Shown piece by piece: positions 8,421-15,929 of a stretch of DNA of 46,270 bases. The notes beneath the pieces were generated by a model. It saw only the letters and a program-made list of their open reading frames with translations, did no database searches and was not told the origin of the DNA. A program made the position numbers and the translations under genes. Every line of letters starts with the position of its first letter. Position 1 is the first letter of the stretch. The stretch comes from Spirochaetales bacterium (GTDB taxonomy: Bacteria > Spirochaetota > Spirochaetia > SZUA-6 > DRHE01): NCBI GenBank assembly GCA_016930895.1, contig JAFGFV010000202.1, positions 1 through 46,270 of the forward strand, read 5' to 3'.

Positions 8421-11400
8421 ATGCGCCAGGGCCTGAAGATCAGTCTCAGTCTTCTCATCGCTCTCCTCGCGTTCGGAGCCTTCGCGGTTATCTCCTTCAC
8501 CGGTTTCTTCAGCCTCCTGGAGACCGCCTTTTTCCAGCCTCGGGTTACCCAGGAGCGACAGGCCGATCTGGAGCGCTACGCGTCGGCCGTCACGGAGTAT
8601 CACCTTGCGAACCTGGAGCGCTTCTCCGAGGCGGCGGCACAGGAGTCCGTGGCTTCCGCCTTTCGAGCAAACCAGAGCCAGCAGGACATCTTCACGAGGG
8701 AGAACTACTTCGGCAGGCTGCTGGAGACCCTCCCATATCTTCAGGCGGTGCGGATCCTCGGTGCCGACGGAGAGAAGATTCACTACAGTACCGTCTCGGT
8801 CGATCTGGCGGGATCCACCGCCACTCAGCGCAAGTACTACGATCTGCCTGATGTGGACGACTCGATCCCTCCGGAAGAGCTGCGCCCAGGCTCCGATGCC
8901 TCTCCGCGGACGATCATCGACGCTCCGCGGGAGCGCTTCGTCTACCTGTATCCGATCCCGGACGACGGGAGCGAGGGCACCATCGTCTTCTACGTCAGCA
9001 AGAAGCAGCTTTCGGATGAGTTGTTGGGCCAGCCGGAGCTGGATTTTCGCGCTCTCCTCCTGGTGGATCGCCTCGGTGTAGTGTTCAATTCCCCCGTACG
9101 CAGCCCGGAAATCGTGCTCGATGCGGTCGTTCCTCTCTGGCAGGAGGAGGAGCTCCCAACGGCTCAGACTGTCGTTCTGAGCTCGGGGGAGGGGGAGGAG
9201 ACCAAGTTCAGCATCCTCAGCCGGCGTACCGACGGTTTCGGGAACGTGGGCCTCATGCTCCCGTTCTCCGCCTTCGAGCTGCAGCCCCTGATGAAGGGGA
9301 TCCTGCTGGCCGCCGTGTTCCTGACCGTGTTCCTGGTGGTGTTCTTGGCCTTCAACCTGCGCCAGGACCCCACGCTGGTGCTCGCTCAACGGATCAAGCG
9401 TTTCCAGCTCGAGGTCCTCCAAGAGCTCCTCGAGGGCAAAGAGCGCATCGAGTGGCAGCGCTGGCGAAACGAGTTGGTTGCGGGCAGGGGTGAGCTCAAG
9501 TCCAGAATCAAGCGCGGAGTCGGTCACATTCCCGCCGACCGTCAACAGCAGCTCGACAGCATGATCGACAGAAGCTGGGACGAGCTCATCGGGGTCATCG
9601 AGTCCAAGTTGGGAGGCGCCCGGGAAGAGCGGGTGGACCTGCGCGGGATCGAGGAAATGATCCAGCGGGCCCTCGACACAGGACACATAAGGGTCGCCGC
9701 TCAGGTCAGTGCCCCCGCCGCCGCTGCACCCGCCGCGCGAATCGGGGCGCCCGCCACAGCCCCAGCACCGGCAGGGTCGAACCGACCGGCGGCCACGATC
9801 GTCGAAGAGATCGGCGTCGACGAGGTTGTCGAGCTCTCAACCGGGGCAAGCGGGGGGGCTCCCGGCGAGCCAGCAAGCCCGCCGGCCCGCCCGGGGATCG
9901 AAACGGTGGAGGAAGCCGAGGAAGTCGAGGAAGCGGAAGAAGCCGAAACTCTTGAGGAGGCGGAGGAAGTCGAGGCCCTCGAGGAGATCGAGGAAGTCGA
10001 GGCCCTCGAGGAAGTGGAAGAAGTGGCCGCTGTCTCGGAGCCTCCCGCACCTGCCGGGCCGGTGGAAATTGAGGCGGCGGAGGCGGCAGACCAAGCCGAG
10101 GAGGTCGAGGAAGCCGAAGCGGTCGAAGAAGTCGAGACCCTCGAGGAGGTCGAGGAAGCCGAGGAGGTCGAGACCCTCGAAGAGGTCGAGGAAGCCGAAG
10201 CGCTCGAAGAAGTGGAAGAAGTGGCCGCTGTCTCGGGGGCCGCCGCGCCTGCGGCGCCTGCGGCACCTACGGAACCGGAGGCACCTACGGAACCGGAGGA
10301 AATCGAGGCGGCGGAGGCGGTAGAGGAAGCCGAAGAGCTCGAGTCCCTCGAGGAAGTGGAAGCGGCCGAAGAGCTCGAAACCCTCGAGGCAGTCGTCGAG
10401 GGAGAGGAAGCGACGACCGCCCCGGAACCCGAGGAAACCGGAGAGGCCCGGGCGGGCGAAGAACCGGAGCCGTTTGAGCAAGCCGGAGCTCTCGAGGAAG
10501 CGGCAGAGGCGGAAATCGCGGAGCAGTTCCGGAGCATGCGAACCGAGGCCGAGCCGGTCTCAGCGCTGACGCCGCCCACTGCGGAGTTGCCAGCGGCGGC
10601 TGAGAGGTTTGCTCCCGGCGCCGAGGAGACCCTCGGCGGCGCGGCTGCCGCCGAAGCTCCCGGTGCGCTGGAGGAGCTGGAGCCGGTGCGGGAGATCGTG
10701 CCCCTTCCGCCGTTGCCGCAGGAGGTCCTGGAGGAGCTGCCGATCGCGGCGGAGGAGCCCCCGAAGCGGCGCGAAGCCCCTGCGGCGATGGCGAAGCCGC
10801 AAAGGCCGCGGGTGGCCAGGGAGCTCGGTAAACCCGTCAAGCCCGCCGCTGCGTCTCCGGTGGCGCCGGCGGCGGCCGCACCGGCCGCGGGTACCGCCGG
10901 GCAGCGAATGAGAGGAGAGTCTCTGCAGTTCGAGACTCTGCTTGCCAACGGAAAGCTCCTGTTCTACACGCTGGCGGAGATGGAACGCAAGATCGTGGAA
11001 AGCAGGACCAGCGTGGTCATGGAGAACGGGATCTACCGGGTCAAGAAGGAGCTGTACGGCGGGGAGAAAACCGCGAGGGGGAGCAGAGGCCTGCGGGCGC
11101 GCGCCGAATCGTCCCTGGGCGCACAGACCGGCCAGACCGGGGAATCCGGGATTGGCAGTCTGTTCGGCGACGACGTCCTCCTGGACCTGGAGAAGGAGAT
11201 CGGGGGCGGCGCCGGGACTGACGTGGAGCTGCTGCTGGGCGGCAGGCAGAAGGCGAAGCGGATCCAATTCTTTGAAAACGGCCTGGACTACGACCGGTAC
11301 CTCAAGGGCTTCGGGGCGCGGAAAAGCGTGACCCAGCGGCTCAAGTCCCTGGTCGAGCTGTCCGGGAAGCTCAAAGCCGTGAACGCGGCGATCTTCGTGA

Positions 11401-11711
11401 GCAAGGAGCCCGGGTACCGGCTGGCCTTCAAGGTCGGCTTGCTCGACGAGCCCGCGATCATAGAGTTCTCGAAGGGCGAGTATTTCCTAGACAAATTCCT
11501 GGCTCCGAGGTGCGCGGTGTTCGTTCGCGAGCGCCCCGAACACCTTCGCGGCTTGGCCAGAAAGTTCAATCCGGACGACCTGCGCTACCTGCAGGCGGCG
11601 GTGTTCATGCCCATCACGTACGAAGAGACCCCCTCCTACCTGTACCTGGGGCTGCCCAGCCCCAAGAACTGCGATCTCGACAAAGTCATAGCTCTGTTAG
11701 ATATATACTAA
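8421..11711 (+). CDS. Large transmembrane sensor-like protein with Glu-rich repeat
   Basis: This 1096-residue protein is not one I can name. Residues 8-30 and 293-312 are membrane segments enclosing a periplasmic or extracellular domain of about 260 residues, laid out like a double-Cache sensor (PYLQAVRILGADGEKIHYST, RERFVYLYPIPDD). After TM2 comes a charged helical region, then from about residue 493 to 706 an extremely acidic repeat of EEVEE, EEAEE and ETLEE units. A Pro/Ala linker leads to a C-terminal globular domain (about 829-1096) ending in a short helix. No kinase, methyl-accepting or GGDEF signature is visible. It lies between the ribosomal cluster and rny. Confidence 0.75.
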   Translation: MRQGLKISLSLLIALLAFGAFAVISFTGFFSLLETAFFQPRVTQERQADLERYASAVTEYHLANLERFSEAAAQESVASAFRANQSQQDIFTRENYFGRLLETLPYLQAVRILGADGEKIHYSTVSVDLAGSTATQRKYYDLPDVDDSIPPEELRPGSDASPRTIIDAPRERFVYLYPIPDDGSEGTIVFYVSKKQLSDELLGQPELDFRALLLVDRLGVVFNSPVRSPEIVLDAVVPLWQEEELPTAQTVVLSSGEGEETKFSILSRRTDGFGNVGLMLPFSAFELQPLMKGILLAAVFLTVFLVVFLAFNLRQDPTLVLAQRIKRFQLEVLQELLEGKERIEWQRWRNELVAGRGELKSRIKRGVGHIPADRQQQLDSMIDRSWDELIGVIESKLGGAREERVDLRGIEEMIQRALDTGHIRVAAQVSAPAAAAPAARIGAPATAPAPAGSNRPAATIVEEIGVDEVVELSTGASGGAPGEPASPPARPGIETVEEAEEVEEAEEAETLEEAEEVEALEEIEEVEALEEVEEVAAVSEPPAPAGPVEIEAAEAADQAEEVEEAEAVEEVETLEEVEEAEEVETLEEVEEAEALEEVEEVAAVSGAAAPAAPAAPTEPEAPTEPEEIEAAEAVEEAEELESLEEVEAAEELETLEAVVEGEEATTAPEPEETGEARAGEEPEPFEQAGALEEAAEAEIAEQFRSMRTEAEPVSALTPPTAELPAAAERFAPGAEETLGGAAAAEAPGALEELEPVREIVPLPPLPQEVLEELPIAAEEPPKRREAPAAMAKPQRPRVARELGKPVKPAAASPVAPAAAAPAAGTAGQRMRGESLQFETLLANGKLLFYTLAEMERKIVESRTSVVMENGIYRVKKELYGGEKTARGSRGLRARAESSLGAQTGQTGESGIGSLFGDDVLLDLEKEIGGGAGTDVELLLGGRQKAKRIQFFENGLDYDRYLKGFGARKSVTQRLKSLVELSGKLKAVNAAIFVSKEPGYRLAFKVGLLDEPAIIEFSKGEYFLDKFLAPRCAVFVRERPEHLRGLARKFNPDDLRYLQAAVFMPITYEETPSYLYLGLPSPKNCDLDKVIALLDIY
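9900..10545 (+). repeat. Degenerate coding repeat of acidic residues
   Basis: About 645 bp consist of GAG/GAA/GTC/GCC/CTC codons in units of roughly 12-30 bp, such as GAGGTCGAGGAAGCCGAA and CTCGAGGAAGTGGAAGAAGT. They encode EEVEEAE and TLEEVEE motifs interrupted by short Ala/Pro stretches. Copies are similar but not identical, so the array is old or under diversification. It is strongly strand-asymmetric in purines. Confidence 0.8.
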
Positions 11712-11769
11712 CCAAACTCGTTATTTCTACCTCGTTAGCATGCATGCATATACGCTGCGTGGCGAATTC

Positions 11770-11799
11770 TTGACAAACCCGCGCGCGAAAAGGTACATT
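11770..11799 (+). promoter_or_regulatory. Sigma70-type promoter for rny
   Basis: TTGACA (11770-11775), an 18-nt spacer and TACATT (11794-11799) precede rny. The predicted transcript would start near 11806 and carry a 20-nt leader with a GGAGG ribosome-binding site. The 10-bp palindrome ATGCATGCAT at 11740-11749 lies just upstream and could be an operator. Confidence 0.7.
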
Positions 11800-11827
11800 A
11801 CTCGGCAGAAGAAGATGGAGGAATACG

Positions 11828-13357
11828 ATGCACGTTTTGTTGTACGTTCTTATTCCTCTTGCTGGTTTGATTCTAGGTTGGTTGATTCGCTGGCTCTATG
11901 CCAGATTTCAACTTTCTTCTTCTGAACAAAGAGCAGAACGAGTAGTTCAGGAAGCGCAGAAAGAAGCAGAGGCCAAGAAAAAAGAAGCGTTGCTGGAAAT
12001 CAAGGACAAGCTGATCAAGGAAAGGAATCAGCTGGAGCGGGAGACCAGGGAACGCCGCGTTGAGCTGCAGCGCATGGAACGGCGTTTGCTTCAGAAGGAA
12101 GAAAACCTAGAAAAGCGGCTCGAATCCATGGAAAACCAGGAGCGGGCCGTGGCAAATCGCGAGAGAGCCCTCACGGAGCGGGAGCGACTGCTCGACAAAG
12201 AGCAGGAAAAGTGGACCGCGGAGCTGGAGCGCATTTCGGGCCTGACCGCCGTCGAGGCCAAGCGAGTGCTCGTTCAGAGCCTCGAGAACGAAGCGCTGCA
12301 CGAAGCTCAGATCAAGATCAACCTGATCGAACAGGAAGCGCAGCTCACTGCGGACCGCAAGGCGCGGGATATCCTCGTGACTACGATTCAGCGGATCGCC
12401 ACCGACGTGAGCTCGGAGGTGACCGTCTCCACGGTAAGCCTTCCCAACGATGAGATGAAGGGCAGAATCATCGGTCGGGAAGGGCGGAACATTCGGACCC
12501 TGGAGACACTGACCGGGGTGGACGTCATCATCGACGATACCCCGGAGGCCGTGGTGATTTCCTGTTTTGACCCGATCCGCAAGGAGATAGCACGGGTGTC
12601 TTTGGAACGCCTGATCTCTGACGGGCGCATACACCCGGCCCGCATCGAGGAAATCGTCCAGAAGGTCACCAAAGAGGTCAGCCAAACGATCTACGAAGAA
12701 GGGGAGAAGGTCCTGTTCGAGTTGGGAATCCACAACATGACCCCCGAAGGCATTCGTGCCCTCGGGCGCCTGCACTTCCGGACCAGCTATGGACAGAACG
12801 TACTGGACCATTCCAAGGAAGTGGCCCTGATAGCGGGTGCGCTCGCCGCGGAGGTGGGCGCCGATGTGGAGGTCTGCAAGCGCGGTGCACTGCTTCACGA
12901 TATCGGCAAGGGGGTGGAAACCAACGGCGAGGGCAACCACGCGGAGATTGGCATGGAGCTGGCTCGGAAGGTCGGCGAGGAGGCGAGCGTGGTCAACGCC
13001 GTCGGGGCGCACCACAATGACATCGAGCCGTCGAGTCTGGAGGCCCTTGTCGTGCAGATTGCCGACGCGATCTCGGCTTCTAGGCCGGGTGCGCGGCGCG
13101 AGACCCTGGACAACTACCTGAAGCGGCTGGAGAGCCTGGAGAAGATCGCCGAGGGTTTCGCCGGTGTGGACAAGGCGTATGCGATTCAGGCCGGACGGGA
13201 GGTCCGGATCATGGTCAACAACGACGAGGTCGACGACGACCAGGCCAAGGTGCTGGCCAAGAGCATCGCCAAGAAGATCGAATCGGAGCTCAAGTACCCC
13301 GGGCGGATCAAGGTCACGATTATCCGCGAGACGCGCATCGTGGAGTACGCGCGCTAG
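11828..13357 (+). CDS. rny: Ribonuclease Y
   Basis: RNase Y is a membrane-anchored endoribonuclease that starts mRNA decay in bacteria lacking RNase E. The 509-residue product has an N-terminal membrane anchor (residues 3-22, [20 protein letters not shown]), a long coiled coil rich in Glu and Arg (about 35-190), a KH domain with [15 protein letters not shown], and an HD domain with the metal-binding LLHDIGK. Length and order are those of the family. The ATG at 11828 follows GGAGG. It is followed by a ymdB-like gene, a common pairing. RicT, a known RNase Y accessory factor, is also encoded in this window. Confidence 0.96.
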   Translation: MHVLLYVLIPLAGLILGWLIRWLYARFQLSSSEQRAERVVQEAQKEAEAKKKEALLEIKDKLIKERNQLERETRERRVELQRMERRLLQKEENLEKRLESMENQERAVANRERALTERERLLDKEQEKWTAELERISGLTAVEAKRVLVQSLENEALHEAQIKINLIEQEAQLTADRKARDILVTTIQRIATDVSSEVTVSTVSLPNDEMKGRIIGREGRNIRTLETLTGVDVIIDDTPEAVVISCFDPIRKEIARVSLERLISDGRIHPARIEEIVQKVTKEVSQTIYEEGEKVLFELGIHNMTPEGIRALGRLHFRTSYGQNVLDHSKEVALIAGALAAEVGADVEVCKRGALLHDIGKGVETNGEGNHAEIGMELARKVGEEASVVNAVGAHHNDIEPSSLEALVVQIADAISASRPGARRETLDNYLKRLESLEKIAEGFAGVDKAYAIQAGREVRIMVNNDEVDDDQAKVLAKSIAKKIESELKYPGRIKVTIIRETRIVEYAR

Positions 13358-13398
13358 CCGCATGCCTCCAGGGGCGTGCTTAGGAAGGTAGGGCCGAC

Positions 13399-14199
13399 CT
13401 GGCCAAGAGAATCAGAATCCTCCTGATCGGCGACGTGGTTGGACAGCCTGGGTGTCGCGCTGTGTTCATGACGCTCCAGAGCCTTTCCAAGGATCTCAAG
13501 GCCGACCTGGTCATAGCCAACGGCGAGAATGCCGCCGACGGTCTCGGCTTGACTCCCGAGCTCGCCGCGGGGTTGTTCAAGTCCGGCGTAGACGTAATCA
13601 CTTCGGGAAATCACATCTGGCAGAAGCGGGAGATTCTGCCGTTGCTGGATTCGGAGGCGCGGCTGCTCCGGCCGGAGAATTATCCCCTCGGGGTGCCCGG
13701 ACACGGCAGCGTCGTGGTCAACCGCAAGGGCGTGGACGTAGCGGTGCTGAGCCTTCAGGGAAGGATGCACATGTACAGCATCCGCTGCCCTTTCACGGTG
13801 GGCTCGGAGACCGTGCGCCGGTTGCGCGGTCGAGGCAGCATCGTCGTAGTGGACTTTCATGCAGAAGCGCCAGAGGAAAAGGAGGCGCTGGCCCTCTTCC
13901 TGGACGGTTCGGCAAGCGCCGTGATCGGAACCCACACGCACGTACAAACCGCGGACGAGAGGATTCTGCCGCAGGGCACGGCCTTTATTACCGATGCCGG
14001 GATGACCGGGCCCAAGAACGGAGTGATCGGGATGAAGCCCGAAGTGTCCCTCAAGCGGGCCCTGACCCAGATCCCGTACAAGATGGAAGTGGAGGACTCC
14101 GCCACCGTGGTCTGCGGGGTAGTCGTGGAGTTGGACCCCGAAAGCGGCCGGGCGCTGGCGATCGAGCGCCTTCAACGCGACGTGCCTTCCCTGGGATAG
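13399..14199 (+). CDS. ymdB: YmdB-type metallophosphoesterase, apparent CTG start
   Basis: This matches the TIGR00282/YmdB family of metal-dependent phosphodiesterases (2',3'-cyclic nucleotide activity in Bacillus). Counting from CTG at 13399 gives 266 residues with ligands D12 (IGDVVG), E43 (NGENAADG), N71 (SGNHIW), the histidine in VVDFHAE and both histidines in GTHTHV. The first ATG/GTG/TTG in frame is GTG 13435, which would delete D12 and the first beta strand. The frame is open from 13384, and AGGAAGGTAGGG lies before the CTG. Either CTG is used or the first base is a sequence error. It follows rny by 41 nt. Confidence 0.88.
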   Translation: MAKRIRILLIGDVVGQPGCRAVFMTLQSLSKDLKADLVIANGENAADGLGLTPELAAGLFKSGVDVITSGNHIWQKREILPLLDSEARLLRPENYPLGVPGHGSVVVNRKGVDVAVLSLQGRMHMYSIRCPFTVGSETVRRLRGRGSIVVVDFHAEAPEEKEALALFLDGSASAVIGTHTHVQTADERILPQGTAFITDAGMTGPKNGVIGMKPEVSLKRALTQIPYKMEVEDSATVVCGVVVELDPESGRALAIERLQRDVPSLG

Positions 14200-14217
14200 G
14201 CCGCGCGGGGGGAACCC

Positions 14218-15054
14218 ATGAGGCGAGAAACCCTGCTGCAGCGGCTCAGGGAACTCGAGCCGCAGACTGCGGAGAAGGAGCTGTTCGCCCGGATTCTGTG
14301 CGGTGAGGTACGGGTGGACGGCGTCACGATCCGTTCTGCGGGGCAGCCCGTTCCTCCGGGCGCGGCGATCGAGCTGGTGCGCCGGAGGCGATTCGTTTCC
14401 CGAGGCGGAGAGAAGCTCGACGGGGTCCTCGAACGCTGGAAGCTGGAGGTTGCCGGGCTTGGCCTGCTCGACGCGGGGGCTTCCACGGGGGGATTCACCG
14501 ACTGCCTCCTGCAGCGGGGCGCGCGGGCGGTCCTCGCCGTGGAGAGGGGTTTCAACCAGCTGGACTTCAGGCTCCGTCGGGACCCGCGTGTCACGCTCCT
14601 GGAGAGGACCAACGTCATGGACCTGCAGGCCGAGGCGCTGCCAATCCGTGTCGAGGCTGCCGTGGCGGACTTGTCGCTGCGGTCGCTGCGCCTTGCCGCC
14701 GCCCACATCCTGTCGCTGACCACCGACGGGTGGCTGGTTGCGCTGGTCAAGCCGCAGTATGAGCGCCTCGCCGGTGCTGGCGAGGGGGCCGGGGCGGCCC
14801 TGGACCGCCGCGCCGGGGTACTCGAGAACCGCAGGGAAGTGCTGGACATCCTGCGGGGAATCCTGCTCAGTCTGGGCGAGGAGGGACTCTGCGTGGTTCG
14901 GGGGGCTCCCTCGCCCCTGCCGGGGACCAAAGGCAACCGGGAGTTCTTCTTCCAGGTTCGCCGCGGCCCTGCAACGGGACCGAGCGGCCATCGGCAGGCC
15001 CGGGTTTCCCTGCAGGAGCTCGAAGAGCTAGTTGCGGAAGCTTTCGCGGGATAG
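14218..15054 (+). CDS. tlyA: TlyA-family rRNA 2'-O-methyltransferase
   Basis: TlyA methylates ribose in 16S and/or 23S rRNA and was first described as a haemolysin. The 278-residue product has an N-terminal S4-like RNA-binding domain (residues 1-60) and an FtsJ-type SAM-binding domain with DAGASTGGFTDCLLQRGA. Catalytic-type lysines occur in SRGGEKLDG and LVALVKPQYE. It begins 18 nt after the ymdB-like gene with a GGGGGGAA site, suggesting an rny-ymdB-tlyA operon. Its 3' end overlaps the convergent GerMN gene by 27 nt. Confidence 0.93.
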   Translation: MRRETLLQRLRELEPQTAEKELFARILCGEVRVDGVTIRSAGQPVPPGAAIELVRRRRFVSRGGEKLDGVLERWKLEVAGLGLLDAGASTGGFTDCLLQRGARAVLAVERGFNQLDFRLRRDPRVTLLERTNVMDLQAEALPIRVEAAVADLSLRSLRLAAAHILSLTTDGWLVALVKPQYERLAGAGEGAGAALDRRAGVLENRREVLDILRGILLSLGEEGLCVVRGAPSPLPGTKGNREFFFQVRRGPATGPSGHRQARVSLQELEELVAEAFAG

Positions 15055-15807
15055 CGGCTTGCCGATGTACAAACCCTCGGGACCCAGGTAATCGGTGACG
15101 TTGCCCTCGATCAGGAACTGCACCTGTTTGACGTTCGAGAACTCGGTGGAGCTGTACACGATCTGCTGGAGCTGGGCGATCAGTCCTTCCTTGCCGAGTG
15201 AGTTGAAGCGAAAAGCCTCGTTGAAGTCCAGATAAGCCGTATCATCCTTGACGTACAGGCGCCGCAGGCGGGTTTCCGGCGGAATCATGGTCATGAGCCC
15301 CTGGCTGATTTCTGCTGCGGTGGGGCCCTTCAGCAAGGCCTGGAGGGTCGCGGTCAACGGGGCGTCGACGTACTCGACCGGCCGGGCCACCGGTTTCAGG
15401 TGGATCGTTCCATCCGAGGAGACCGACAGGTAGAACAGGCGGGCCTGCCGCGTCCGGGTCCGTTCCGGGGTGTCAGAGGGGCGCTCCGGGGGCGCCTGCT
15501 GGCTGGAAGGCCGCTCCACCGTGACGACCACCTGTTCTCCTCCGCTCGAAGGCCGGGGTTCCGGCGGTACCTCGGGCTCGCGCGCCTCGGGCTCGGGTTC
15601 CTCGCTCGGCTGCTGCGCCTCCGGGAGCGCCGGGGGTGTCACCGTGACCTCGGGCGGGGCCTCGGTCTGTTTGTCGAACAGGCGAACAAAGCCCGTGCGC
15701 TCGATGACCTCCTGGACCGTCTTCCGGTTGAACAGGAAGATCACGAGCACGAGCAAGACGAGGGCGACGTAGAACAGGCAGCCGAGGGTGTGCTTCTTGC
15801 GGGCCAT
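15028..15807 (-). CDS. Membrane-anchored GerMN-domain protein
   Basis: The 259-residue product begins MARKKHTLGC, with one membrane segment at about residues 9-28. A Pro/Glu-rich linker (about 50-115) follows, then a GerMN domain (about 125-245) with LTATLQALLKGPTAAE and TAYLDFNEAFRFN. GerMN domains occur in spore germination protein GerM and in envelope proteins, where they are thought to act on or bind cell-wall material. The ATG at 15807 has AGGAGAG upstream on the minus strand; an earlier in-frame start would cover the divergent promoter region. The function in this organism is unknown. Confidence 0.83.
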   Translation of the reverse strand: MARKKHTLGCLFYVALVLLVLVIFLFNRKTVQEVIERTGFVRLFDKQTEAPPEVTVTPPALPEAQQPSEEPEPEAREPEVPPEPRPSSGGEQVVVTVERPSSQQAPPERPSDTPERTRTRQARLFYLSVSSDGTIHLKPVARPVEYVDAPLTATLQALLKGPTAAEISQGLMTMIPPETRLRRLYVKDDTAYLDFNEAFRFNSLGKEGLIAQLQQIVYSSTEFSNVKQVQFLIEGNVTDYLGPEGLYIGKPLSRESFRN

Positions 15808-15843
15808 GATTCTCTCTCCTAATATCATCGGCACGGGCGCCGC

Positions 15844-15857
15844 CCCTGTTGACAGGG
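15844..15857. promoter_or_regulatory. Inverted repeat between GerMN gene and ptsI
   Basis: CCCTGTTGACAGGG is a 6-bp perfect inverted repeat around a TG centre. It lies 36 bp upstream of the GerMN start and 34 bp upstream of the ptsI -35 box, so it could be an operator for either gene. It may also be chance; only one copy is seen. Confidence 0.3.
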
Positions 15858-15890
15858 AGCCGGCCGCGCGTGAGCGCCGGCTGCCGCGAT

Positions 15891-15920
15891 TTGACACGGA
15901 CCCGGGAAAGCCCGTATAGT
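15891..15920 (+). promoter_or_regulatory. Strong promoter immediately before ptsI
   Basis: TTGACA (15891-15896), an 18-nt spacer and TATAGT (15915-15920) form a near-consensus sigma70 promoter. Only 9 nt separate the -10 box from the ptsI ATG at 15930. Transcription would therefore begin within a few bases of the start codon, giving a leaderless or nearly leaderless mRNA. No ribosome-binding site is visible. Confidence 0.75.
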
Positions 15921-15929
15921 ACCTTGCAA

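Noticed and set aside
9701..10948. Ser/Ala-rich minus-strand frame opposite the acidic repeat
   Set aside because: It is the mirror of GAG/GAA-rich codons, giving Ser/Leu strings, with no start signal or conserved domain.
13354..14991. Long minus-strand open frame of 545 codons opposite ymdB and tlyA
   Set aside because: It is antisense to two well-supported conserved genes and has no recognisable domain; long antisense frames are common at this GC content. The same reasoning removes similar frames opposite secY, rpoA, ptsI, dnaK and the acidic repeat gene.
15849..15929. Upstream ATG for ptsI at 15849
   Set aside because: The added 27 residues would run through a near-consensus promoter and are not part of enzyme I.
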